Below are positions 52,044 to 62,815 of a DNA stretch of 64,000 bases, piece after piece (the stretch's first letter is position 1; every line of letters begins with the position of its first letter). This stretch comes from Rotaria sordida. Taxonomy: Eukaryota; Rotifera; Eurotatoria; Philodinida; Philodinidae. The DNA lies in contig CAJNOL010000808.1 in NCBI GenBank assembly GCA_905250125.1, positions 1 to 64,000 on the forward strand. The letters run 5' to 3'. The notes beneath the pieces were generated by a model, which saw nothing but the letters and a program-made list of their open reading frames with translations, had not been told where the DNA came from and ran no database searches. The translations under genes and the position numbers were made by a program.

Positions 52044-54606
52044 TTATGTTGATTTTGTACCTAAAAATAGTTTAATAAGATTATCAATTGAATAATGTCC
52101 ATCTTCATCAAGTGGTAAACATTGTTCAATTTTTTCAATATCATTCAAATTAATACCAATATCTTTTAATACTTTACGTAATTCACTTGGTGGAAAAAAT
52201 CCAATATTATCCAAATCAATAATACGTAATGCTTCACGTAATTCAATTTCTTCAGAACTTAATACATGTTCTCGATAATATTTACTTTTCTTTTTCTTTG
52301 TTGATACTGATCGTTTTTGTTCTCTCTTTGTTGAACTTGAATTCATCATACGATGACTTCGAGCTGCTGATGCAGATTTTGATCGTTTTGATGTTGTTTG
52401 TAATGTTGAATTACCATTAACTAAATGTACATCGTCAATAATTGATTCAAATGTTGATGATAATAAAGGAGAAGAAGATGAAGGCATTTCCATATCTTGA
52501 ATATTATGCAAATCTATCGGTTGTTGACTAGATGTATAATAAGTTTTAACCCTAGATCCCATTGAAGTAAAATCTACAGGAGTATCTTCATCATTAGATA
52601 TTTTCTGTTTAGTTTCATCAATAATAACTGATGAAACTTTTGGTTGATAATCAACTAAACAAGGTGGTGATGAAGCAGTTGGTGTATTTAATGTTTGAAA
52701 ATCATAATGATAATGGCAAAAATGTGATGAGTCATTAGTAGAAAGTGGAATAGGTGATGTTGATGATGACATAGCACGAGATACATTATATTGACCAGAA
52801 GTAGATGTATCAAAATTCTGAAATCATTAAAAAAAAAAGATTTTCATATTCAAGCGGAACATACTAAACTAGAAAATCGATTAATTCGATCAAACAACAC
52901 ATTAGACATATGACGATTCTTGTTCGAGGAACGGAACTAGTTTCAATTACTATTATCCATTATAAAAAAGAATAGATTCGGTTATTTGTTGAATAACTCG
53001 GCAATACTGATAGCTATCGAGCTTGAGTTTTCGACGTTAGAAAGAGCATGAGTGAAGGTACAAGTCTACCTGAGAATCACACTACTTGAGAAGTTTTCTA
53101 GAGGTTCCAGAGATTTTTTGGAAAACCGCTGTTTGATTCGCTTAATTAGCTGTATATTCAACTTCAATTTAGCAATATTGTAGCCCAATGTCTATACGTT
53201 TTCACCCTTTCCTTAAAAAATGATGACTATTTTCACTGAACTTTCGATCCTTTCCTAGCTATTTACCGGAAAATAAAATTAAGGAATTTCAACCTGAAAA
53301 TTCATCCATAGAATGTCTGAAAAGTTTTAGCCAAAAAAGATGTTTCTTTCTCGTGATATCAGATTTTCAATTTCACTTGAAAATACACCTAATCAAGCGA
53401 ATCAGACAGTGATTTCTCAAAAAACCTCTGGAATTCCCTAGAGAACCTTTCAAGTATTTTGATTCTCAAGTCGATCTGTACCTCCACTCATGCTCTTTCT
53501 AACATCGAAAACCAGAGCTCGATAGCTTTCGGCGTTATTGAGTTATTCAACAAGCAACTGAGTTCATTGTGAGTCATATAGCTAAACTGTACAAGTATAC
53601 CGGAATCGAGCTATGAGAAATTTATACTTTGGAGAAAATCACATGTTCGATAACTCACGAGGGAATCTTTTCAACCAACATGATATTCATTTGATGATTA
53701 ATAGAAAATTCTAGAATAGTTTACTTTTTCCGAGTCTTTGTTCTTGAGATATTGAAATTTTACTGAGTTTTTCAACAAAACTGTAGTTACGTGAGAGTTT
53801 CGACTTCAAACTTGGCATGATAGTATTCAATACCTCAGGAGAGGATATACTAGGAAAGTTACAATTTGCCCAATGGACTAATCTCATTGAGAATTTTGTT
53901 CGGGCAACATTTGAAGTCGAAACTCTCACGGACTACAACTTTTTGTTGAAAAAATTTCGATATCTCAAGAACAAAGGCCCGAAAAATCAAACCATTCTAA
54001 AATTTTCTATTACTCATCAAATAAAAATCATGTCGGTCGAAAAGTGATCTAACACTTGAAGAGATTCCTTCATCATCTCATGTGATAAGAATTGGAAGCT
54101 ATGATTTATCTTTTGCACACCTTAATTAATGGACAAACAATATCTTTTTCATTGATAATCCATTTTCCATTAGTTCCATCATTATTAATTGGTTTTTCTA
54201 ATAAATCTTCTGTTAATAATATTGAATTATTTGAATCTATTTCATTTGATATATATCTATCTTTTTTATGTTTTCTTGAACGATGAAATTTTTTTTTTAA
54301 TATATTAAATAACCATGGTGCATTTGTATTTTGTGATTTTAACATTTCATTCATACTTATTGGCATAGCACCTGGTAAATTTTTATAATAATTTACTGAT
54401 CTATTATCTTTTATAAAAATATTTGATATTGAACTTTTTAATTGTTTACTATTGTTAAAATATGTTTTAGCAAGATATCTCCATGAATGATTATCTTCAT
54501 TAATAGATGCATAATCACTTTTTAATGAAAGTGATTTCGACATATGTGAAAATAAATCAGTCTCTGATAAGACTTTCAATTCATCATCCGTCGAATAATT
54601 TGCCAT
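52044..54606 (-). CDS. Unknown protein with C-terminal EF-hand-like pair
   Basis: 419 aa from two exons, 54606-54121 and 52817-52044, joined in phase 0 (donor AAG|GTGTGC, acceptor TTTCAG). I recognise no family for the first ~350 residues. They hold a charged N-terminus (MANYSTDDELKVLSETD), a basic patch (KKKFHRSRKHKKDR), long Ser/Thr-rich stretches and a second basic region (STKKKKSKYY). The last ~65 residues look like a calmodulin/troponin-C half: helix ELREALRIID, a loop DLDNIGFFPPSEL, helix RKVLKDIGI, then PLDEDGHYSIDNLIKLFLG. Several calcium-ligand positions are not acidic, so binding may be lost in the first loop and is uncertain in the second. A start one exon further upstream is possible but not needed. 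The 1.3-kb intron is filled by two foldback elements. Confidence 0.75.
52985..53557. repeat. Foldback element 1 in the EF-hand gene intron
   Basis: Left arm TTGTTGAATAACTC (52987) pairs with GAGTTATTCAACAA (53540). AGAAAGAGCATGAGTG (53040) pairs with CACTCATGCTCTTTCT (53485). The centre (53270-53400) resembles the centre of the DNAH6 intron 5 element. No ORF. Confidence 0.85.
53655..54050. repeat. Foldback element 2 in the EF-hand gene intron
   Basis: Arms of about 165 nt: GTGAGAGTTTCGACTTCAAA (53791) pairs with TTTGAAGTCGAAACTCTCAC (53910), and TTGTTCTTGAGATATTGAAA pairs with TTTCGATATCTCAAGAACAA. Spacer about 100 nt. The short ORFs here simply mirror the palindrome. Confidence 0.88.
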
Positions 54607-54752
54607 TCGAACAATCGAAGTATAAAAAAAAAAAGAAAAGCACACACACACACGTACAAATACACGAAAAAAAAGAAGAAGAAAGTTTGTTTATGTAACC
54701 CAAGCAACAAAAGTGAAAAAAAAAACAAAAGAAACAAATAAACAAAATATTC

Positions 54753-57241
54753 TCAAACACCAATACAACCCGATACTAATTTTCTCCAAGTTTTCATTGA
54801 ATGTGAATGATGATGATGATGATGATGACGCGTTCGTTGTTGTTTATTTGTTGTTTGATCTTGTTTTTGTTGTTCAACTATAGGTAAAACTGATGTTGAT
54901 GATAATGATGTTGTTGTTGTTGTTGTTGTTGTATTTCCATCACGAAATTCAATAGCTGTTAAAACAGCTGTATCAAAAACAGTTTTTAAATTTTTTTCCG
55001 TTAATGATGAACATTCAATATAAGTACACGCATGCATTTGTTGTGCACGTGCACGTGCTTCTTTTTCCGTCACCGGTTTTAATTTTTGTTGATCAAGTGT
55101 TAATAATGTTTGTAGATCTGATCGAAGATCCATTTGTGTACCAACAAGTATAATCGGAATCTTTGAATTGGAACGACGTGCACGTGATAACCAATATGTT
55201 ATTGCATTTTGAAATGATTGAGGATTAACAACACTAAAGCATAGTAATATAACATCACTGTATGGAATACATAAACCATGTAACGGTGAAAATTGTTCCT
55301 AAATAATAAAAAACAATGTTATTATTTTCTTTTTGTTTTTACATAATTTTTGATTTATTCAATTGATATTCTAATGAGATTCTGTGTTCTATGATTATTA
55401 TTTGTTTTTTTTTTGTTTTATGACAATATTAATGAATAAATTAATAATCATCTACGTAATATGAAAATAAATTGAACAATTGAAATAAACTAAATCTATC
55501 AATTTTATTTAGCTCAATTACATTTCATAAGAGTTTCTTTGTAGTATATCCATTCTTATATAAACGATTTACACATGATAAGAAAAAGATAAATATATTA
55601 TTTATCGGTTTGATCTGTTGAAAACTCGAAATAAAGCTTCTTACTTCGCACGCAAACATATCTCATAGGACGAATCTAATTTATATCAATATTAGGAAAG
55701 AAAAAGCGATTATCAACAAATGAAATTCGATATAAAATCGGATCAAATTTACATTAATTATAGAATTCTTCGATTTCTTTTTGCCATAAATGAAAATGTC
55801 ATATATATATATGGTTCATGAAAATATTTTTCCACTAGGATAATGCCATATTTTGAAATAGTATAAAACAATAAATTTTATCCCTAATAAGATATTGTTA
55901 AAAATAGAATTTACAAGCATAGATGATATTTCATAAGATGATAATGACCTTTGGAAGAAAGGAAGTTTTTTTTCTAAATGTTATACGTGTCATCAAGTAC
56001 TTTGATGGGTAATTAATCATAAAAACACGACGTTCTCAGAACAATATTCGGTCTATTAGACAGCATAGAACTCTTTTTGTTAATGATTTGAATAAAACAA
56101 ATTTTCTAAATTAACACGCACATGTAAATACTAGATTCAAATTAATAAAAAATTCGACCTATAACATTTTTCTAGAGCTTTAACCTCTATTACTATTAAT
56201 TGTATCTGAAATTTCGAAAAATTTTACCCAAATTATCTCGGGACAAAGAATTTTGCAAAGTCTACTAGACGGAGCAGTTTTTTTTTTTCGGAGAACTTTG
56301 TGTTTTTATAATTAGCTATCTATGAAGATACTTGATGATATGTATAACATTTCGAAAAAAAAAACTTTCATTCTTCTAAATGCCATAATCGTCTGATTAA
56401 ATACCAGCTATGCTCATAAATTCTATTTTTAACAAGTTTTCATTAGGAATCAAATTTATTATTTTATGCTATTTGAAATCATAGCATTAGTTCACTGGAA
56501 AAATATAATCAAGCACTCCATCTCTGAAGTATGTAAAAAAAAAACAAGGACATTCGATCTATTTTTCGAATTCTTACTTCTTCTTATTCAAGTTGAATAT
56601 AAATAAATGTGTTTCATCTCAATGTCTATCGAACAAAATAGTACAGGTATGAGAATGTATACATTCTCTTCGATTGATTGAAATGGAAGAAAAAAAAAAA
56701 AGATTAATAAAAATAAATAACATTTGGCCTACTTTACTCTACTCGTCAATAAGATCTATAATTATGACCATGCTTATTGCCTATATTTTCTACTTTACAA
56801 TTATATCAATATTCTACTCATAAATATATTAAGAAGTCTCAAGGTTATCATAGTGATATTCTTTCATTTGTATGTATTATAAATATACATGTTATTTACC
56901 TTTCCTCCTGTATCGCAAATGTCGAAATGAACAAGTCGAGTACCAACAGAAACATCAACAGAATAATTATCAAATGCAGTTGGTACATATTTTGTTGGAA
57001 AGTCATTTGTTGTATAACTAACAACTAATGAAGACTTTCCAACACCAGAATCACCAATAATAACACATGTTATATGACCACCTGTATGATGTGTATCTAA
57101 AGATGATGATGGTACAAGTGGAATAGATGAATTTGATGATGGTGATGAGGATATTGTTGTTGATGATTGAGTAGCTGATGATGAGGTCATATCATTTTGT
57201 GTCCTTGTTGTTGTCATCGTTTCGAAACAATTTGGACTCAT
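54753..57241 (-). CDS. RhoU/RhoV-type Rho GTPase with altered catalytic residues
   Basis: 295 aa, exons 57241-56900 and 55298-54753. A Ser/Thr-rich N-terminal extension (~55 aa) precedes the G domain. Its signatures are [44 protein letters not shown] (the TQxD base-specificity motif as in RhoU) and [13 protein letters not shown]. These match the RhoU/V (Wrch/Chp) group of cytoskeletal regulators. Unusual: the P-loop is GDSGVGKSS, with Ser65 where Gly12 is normal, and switch II is DTGGKEQF, with Gly112 for Ala59 and Lys114 for catalytic Gln61. This predicts poor GTP hydrolysis. The C-terminal tail has Thr and His homopolymers and a basic stretch before CIGV, a possible CAAX prenylation box. 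Intron 55299-56899 carries a foldback element. It is otherwise intact, so a pseudogene is unlikely. Confidence 0.93.
55811..56519. repeat. Foldback element in the Rho GTPase intron
   Basis: Arms of about 250 nt (55811-56065 and 56275-56519). TTAAAAATAGAATTTACAAG (55899) pairs with CTCATAAATTCTATTTTTAA (56414), and ATGTTATACGTGTCATCAAG (55978) pairs with CTTGATGATATGTATAACAT (56331). No ORF; probable non-autonomous DNA transposon. Confidence 0.88.
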
Positions 57242-57726
57242 TTTCTAAATAGTGCACAGCAACATGATTGAAGGTAAAAAAAGAAGTAATAAAAAAAAAG
57301 GAATATGTAAAAGAAGAAGGAGTGTGGCAAGAACAAGAGGGACAGAGAGGGAAGAAAAAAAAATAGAAGTAATGATTTCAAATAATATTGACATTTTCGA
57401 CAAGATGCCAAATTACATTCGATCAACTACCTTTAAAATATATACATCAGTTAACTTTGTTGACAAAGAACAGAACAGAACAGAACAACGAATATTGATT
57501 TGAATAATAGATTTTTAGTTTACTAATAGTATCAACAGAAAAAAAAATGATCTACAAGAGACAAATAAACAGAAGAACAACAAAAAAGAAAAAGAACTTG
57601 CTCATCATACGTGCTCTTTTTCTATGTTTGCCAACCATCTCGGTTAGAGATATTTCTTATCGTATATCATCATATGCTTTCTTTTATGTTACTCTAACTT
57701 ACTCTGACAACAACAAATGAAAATAA

Positions 57727-57752
57727 AGAGAGAGAGAGAGAGAGAGAGAGAC
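57727..57752 (+). repeat. (GA)n microsatellite
   Basis: About 13 uninterrupted GA units. A (CT)n tract follows at about 57864-57884, so the two could pair. Confidence 0.85.
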
Positions 57753-59908
57753 ATGAAGAAACCAGGCACGATCCATTTCTCCTGTTGTTCGTTCTTTTTT
57801 TTTTATATCTAGAATCATTCAGTCATAATCTTTTTTTTTCCTCGCTCTCTGTCTCTTTCTCTTTCTCTCTCTCTCTCTCTCTCTTTGCTTGTTGTCAATA
57901 AAATATTATCCTGGGGCGACAAGGAATGCAGAACAAGAAGAAATGCAACATCAACCATACTGTTTTGATTAGTATATAAAGATTTGTATAAAAATTTGCT
58001 ACAAACTGAATCAAGATATCTGTAAGACGACGATGGTTATTTAGCAAGACAAGGGAAAACGATTCTTGATATATGTGTTACAGAGAAACGCAAGAAAAGA
58101 TCTTGCTGTTCGTTTATCAAAACAATGGAAACGATAAAAAAACGACATAACACAAGTAGAGCATGCAAAAAAAAAGAACAAAACGATGATTGTTCTTAGA
58201 AACACTGTTCGTGCAAGTCAAATTTAATTAGTAGAAAGGATGTGACTATGTAATAGACATGAATAGAAATTTCTTGCATGTATATTTCTTAACCATCAGT
58301 AAATGACGTAGATCGATCGTATTAACGGTAATAGAAGCGTAATGTCCTCGATTTTAAATCACCAAATCGGAAGTTGAACTTTGTGCTTACTACTTATGTT
58401 AACTATGACTTGTGTATTCACGGAGAATGAAGCGTTTGCAATGAGATCTATGTATATATGTTGATGTGATGGCTGCGGTAGGAAATCAATTTTTCGAACG
58501 AAGGACAGCAGAAGAAAAAAAAAATGGGTACAGTGAAATCATCACTTTTTTCTCTTCTTTATGTATTTCTCTTGTTGATGTCGTTTCCTTTGCGCGTCTA
58601 CTCAAGGATCCGATGAGAATAACAAAACTTTTTTTTTTGCTATTGCATCACCGTAACTTCTTTTTTTTTTCTCTCTTCAGGGCATTTAACACGCATGTAT
58701 ATTAAAAAAAGTACAATAATTTTGATATGCCTAACTAATACAAACATACGATACATCCTACCTTGACAATAACGATCGATACAATCAATAGCGATTATTT
58801 TACTAAAAAAAATAAAAATAGGAAAATCTCTTTCATAAAAACGTTTATCATGGTGAAACAAGAAAAAAAAAAAAGGAGAAAAAATTTACTACTAATAGAC
58901 AAACATTTTGACAATGCTGATCACACTTCATTATAGAAATAATTTAGAAAAAAACAGACAAAATGATGTTAGTATAATTTATTATAGTGCACTAAAAGAA
59001 TGATGATATGAAAAACTAATTTATACGACGTTCATTAGTATTGGTGTCTGTCAGTTGTCCTTCTTTTCTCTTTTAATAAGTACGTTGAATAACGAAGATG
59101 ATGAATATCTAACATAGCTATTGAATATCAATCGATCACGTAGATGTACAAGAGGAAAAAAAAAATTTGAAACTTACTATCATATTTGACCCTCTCTAAC
59201 GTACAATCGCATCTGCTTCACCTTTTTCTCCGTTTTTTTTTCTCTCTTCTCTTCCAAATAAAAACTCTTCTTTTGTGTTGCATTCATTGCGTGTATGTGT
59301 GTGCGTAACAGCAGTTATACAGTATGGTGTTCGGACGAGCAATTATTCTTTTGCTTCGTCTCATCTAGCTAGCAGCCACACAAAATATGATACCTCCTTT
59401 GTCTTTTCAATGTTTTATCAAGAAAATGAGAATATGTATGTGACGGAATGTGGAGAAAAAAAAACAAAATACAACAAAAGAAAACATCAATATGTGAACT
59501 TGACCATCAATAGTATATTGTAATGAGTTTGAGAAGTCTCTCACATATACACATTTATATATAGACACATATATACTCGCCCTTTTGGCATGTTCATTGA
59601 AGCGAAAGAGTGGAAGAGAAAAGTGACAAATTCATTTTGCTCCTCAATCTACTATAACATTGCGCTTCGACTGTATATAACCTATCAATAACGCCAGATC
59701 GATCAACAACAATGAAGATAGATGTTGATGATGTAACAATAACCGGTGAAATTGATGCACATAATAAAGAATAACTTAATAAAAAGAATATATTATTGAT
59801 CGATAAGCTGTTTATTATATTCAAATAAGATATGGTCAATCCGAAGAATATTTGTTTTTTTCATATAACAATCTTTGTAAAAAGAAAAACAAATAAAAAT
59901 ACAATTTT

Positions 59909-59916
59909 TGACGTCA
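59909..59916. promoter_or_regulatory. CRE-type palindrome TGACGTCA upstream of the TRAF gene
   Basis: Perfect 8-mer 425 bp upstream of the TRAF start codon; one of four in the window. Confidence 0.3.
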
Positions 59917-60340
59917 TCTATTGACATTGAGTTACCGAGATATTTTTCTCAAGATTTCTCTTCATCGTTCGAACTTATGCAAATAGCATGCCATACTATG
60001 GAAGAATAGGATGCATTCTTGGGAAAAGAAACTCGAACTATGATATATATACATTTTTTTTTTCATATGAGAAAATGACTCTTATTCTTATTTTATTTCC
60101 GTTTTTTTTTTCTTCTAACAAAAGTAATTTTGTGTTAACTCATTTTTTTTTTATAAATATCGTGTTTTATTTTAAATCAAAAAATATCAAAAAAGGAAAA
60201 AAAAAGTGTGAATATTTGATGACATACTTGACTACATATTTTAAGTGCTAAGAAGAAAAAAAAGGAGAAAGAAACGTCATTCAATTTAAAAACTATACAT
60301 TCAACTTCATTTGATTTAAAAACTTTTTCTAAAAAAAAGA

Positions 60341-62800
60341 ATGACAGAATCTCCACTCAATATTCCTGTTTATGAAGGTTCTATGGTATCACTTCGTAGT
60401 TCAGTTCCATCCATTGCTCGATTACGTCAAGTGACAGATTTAGCCAAGCGGTAAATAATTATCTTTGTACTACATTTTAAACATATCTGTAATTCTACTA
60501 AACATTCATAATACTTAAATAATTAATTAGAACTAAGAATTACTTAAGTCGATTATAAGAGTTTATCTTTAATAATAGAACAAAAAAATCTAGTTAATAG
60601 GATGTATACAAAAGATTTATTCAAAAAATAATCTTAGTAGATATTTCTATGTCGTATTTTCATAGTTTATTAAATATAAAGGAAAAAAATTCATTATGGA
60701 CCATTTCAGGTGAAATCGGGCATACCAACCTTTCATTTGACTTTGATACATTACAAAGATTTCTTTTTTCTGAATAAGTTCTTTTAGCATTAACATATGT
60801 AAATATGTTGGCGTTTTCAGCTGACTATTCCTTAAAAAAGTAATTATCGAATAACTTTTTAATCATATGAGAAAAAAATCCGAAAACTTCAGGATAGACT
60901 CAATAGTACGAATTACATCTATGATGAAATTTTCTATACGATTGGACTTTTAAAAAAAAAATCGATTTTCTAGAGATCCTATCAATTTGAAGTAACATCA
61001 TATACATATAACATATAGAAATTAGCTCTAGGAAATTTCATCATCGTGAGATACCTTTGTTTTAATTTTGCTCATATGTTAAATGTAGTCGTTGAATTAC
61101 TACTACAAAACAAAAGATAATTTGTTTGTTTTCTTTTAGAAAAATTGAACCAGAACCAAAATGGAAAAATGGTCAACTTGAATCAAAATATCAATGTCTA
61201 GCATGTAATAGTTATTTAAAATTTCCTATTCAATTTGAAGATTGTGGTCATCATGTATGTTCAAATTGTTTACCGGATATTATGCGGTATGAATAATAAT
61301 ATTTTGATTTTAAATTATTTAAAGAATTCTATCTATTATTTAGTATTGCTCCACGTTGTCCAAGTTGTCAACAACCAATATCACGTGATAAGATTGTTAA
61401 TGATAAAATATTACAAAAAGAAATTCAAAATCTCAATGTTTATTGTTCAAATCAAGATAAAGGTTGTGATTGGAAAGGAATATTAAAAGACTTCCCAGTA
61501 AGTAGATTTTTATTATAGGACAAAAAAAAATAAAATTGATATATCTTTTTTTTTTTATTAGGTTCATATAGAAAAATGTGGATTTCTATCATTCGAATGT
61601 GTAAATGGATGTGGAGGAAGATTTGAAAAACGTTTTCTAACTAAACATCAAACTGAAGATTGTCCAAAAAGAAAAGTTATTTGTGAATTTTGTATGAATA
61701 ATTATTTTATTATTAATATAATAAATAAATTTTATTATTATATTAATTAAGGTAAAACAAATATTATATTCGAAGATGAAATTCCTCATTTAAATATTTG
61801 TACTGAATTTAAAATTCCTTGTCCAAATAAATGTTCAAATCAAGAATTTAAACGTGGTCAAGTAAATAATTTTATCAATTATATTAAATAATAATTTGCT
61901 TATTTTATCTAGATACAAAATCATTTAGAAAATGAATGTCCAAAACAAGCATTATCTTGTCCATTTACTGAATGTGGATGTGAATATCGTGGTCAACGAT
62001 TAGATATTACTAAACATATAAAAGAATCACCAGGTCTTCATTTAAATATAGCTGGAAAAACAATTTCAATACAAAAAAAATTATTACAAACATTTGAAGA
62101 ATGTATGAATGAACAAAAAAAATGGATTGAATTATTAGCAAAAAAAGTTAATGCTTTAGAAAAAACTTATGGAGCTCAATATATATGGAAAATTGATCAT
62201 TATCAGGTAGAAATAAAGATTTTAAAAAAAATCTTTGATAAATTGAAGATTATTTAGATGAAAAAAATTTTGTTTATTTTTTTTCTTTTTATATTTTATA
62301 GGAACGATTACAAGATGCACGTTCAAATAAGAAAACAACTTTATTCAGTCCACCATTTTTAACTAGTCGACATGGTTATCGACTAGCACTTGCAATCTGT
62401 TTAGATGGTGATGGAAAAGGTAAAAATTCTTTTATAAAATATTTAATTATATCTCTATTGATTTGATTTAGCAAAAGGAAAATATATTTCATTATTTATA
62501 TGTATTTGTCGTGGTGATTATGATGCATTATTATCTTGGCCATTTTCACATCATGTTACATTTACATTACTTGATCAATGTGAAGATATTGATAATCGTC
62601 GTCCTATAATATATAGTGTTAAACCAAATGCATGTAAAGAAAATAAACCATTTTTAGGTCGTCCTGTAACAGAAAGAAATGCAAGTTTTGGTGCACAAAA
62701 ATTTACAGATGTAGAAACAATGACATCATTTGAATATATTAAAGATGATACAATATTTATTAAAGTTGAAATTGATAATGAAGAAATGATTATTATATAA
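60341..62800 (+). CDS. TRAF-family E3 ligase/adaptor (RING, TRAF zinc fingers, MATH)
   Basis: Cytosolic adaptor and probable ubiquitin ligase for receptor signalling. 463 aa, exons 60341-60450, 61140-61286, 61344-61497, 61562-61691, 61752-61861, 61913-62206, 62302-62419, 62472-62800 (1,392 nt). The RING spans Cys56-Cys94 (CLAC...CGHHVCSNC...CPSC, C3HC4 pattern complete). Repeated Cys/His TRAF-type zinc fingers run from about 115 to 250 (GCDWKG...HIEKC, GCGGRF...H...C, PCPNKC, CPFTECGCEYRG). A helical, probably coiled-coil segment is next (EQKKWIELLAKKVNALEK), and the MATH/TRAF-C domain follows from about 304 (YIWKIDHYQ) with FLTSRHGYRLALAICLDGDG and FGAQKF. This is the full animal TRAF architecture. 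The exact paralogue is not assigned. Intron 1 is 689 nt. An AATAAA at 62810 follows the stop. Confidence 0.95.
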
Positions 62801-62809
62801 AAACAAAAA

Positions 62810-62815
62810 AATAAA
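62810..62815 (+). promoter_or_regulatory. Poly(A) signal AATAAA of the TRAF gene
   Basis: Canonical hexamer 10 nt after the stop, within an AAAT repeat; a second AATAAA lies near 62937. Confidence 0.45.

Larger units (their letters stand above)
57242..60340. promoter_or_regulatory. Divergent intergenic region, Rho GTPase (-) and TRAF (+)
   Basis: 3.1 kb without a convincing gene. It holds a (GA)n run at 57727-57752, a (CT)n run at about 57864-57884, many A/T runs and a TGACGTCA at 59909-59916. Short ORFs at 57252, 58466, 59275 and 59988 are low-complexity. Promoters and 5' UTR exons of both genes are expected here but cannot be placed. Confidence 0.45.

Noticed and set aside
59653-59764. TATA-like CTGTATATAACC followed by a 20-codon ORF (MKIDVDDVTITGEID)
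   Set aside because: Coding-like but too short, with no splice partner or homologue that I can see; could be a first exon but is unsupported.
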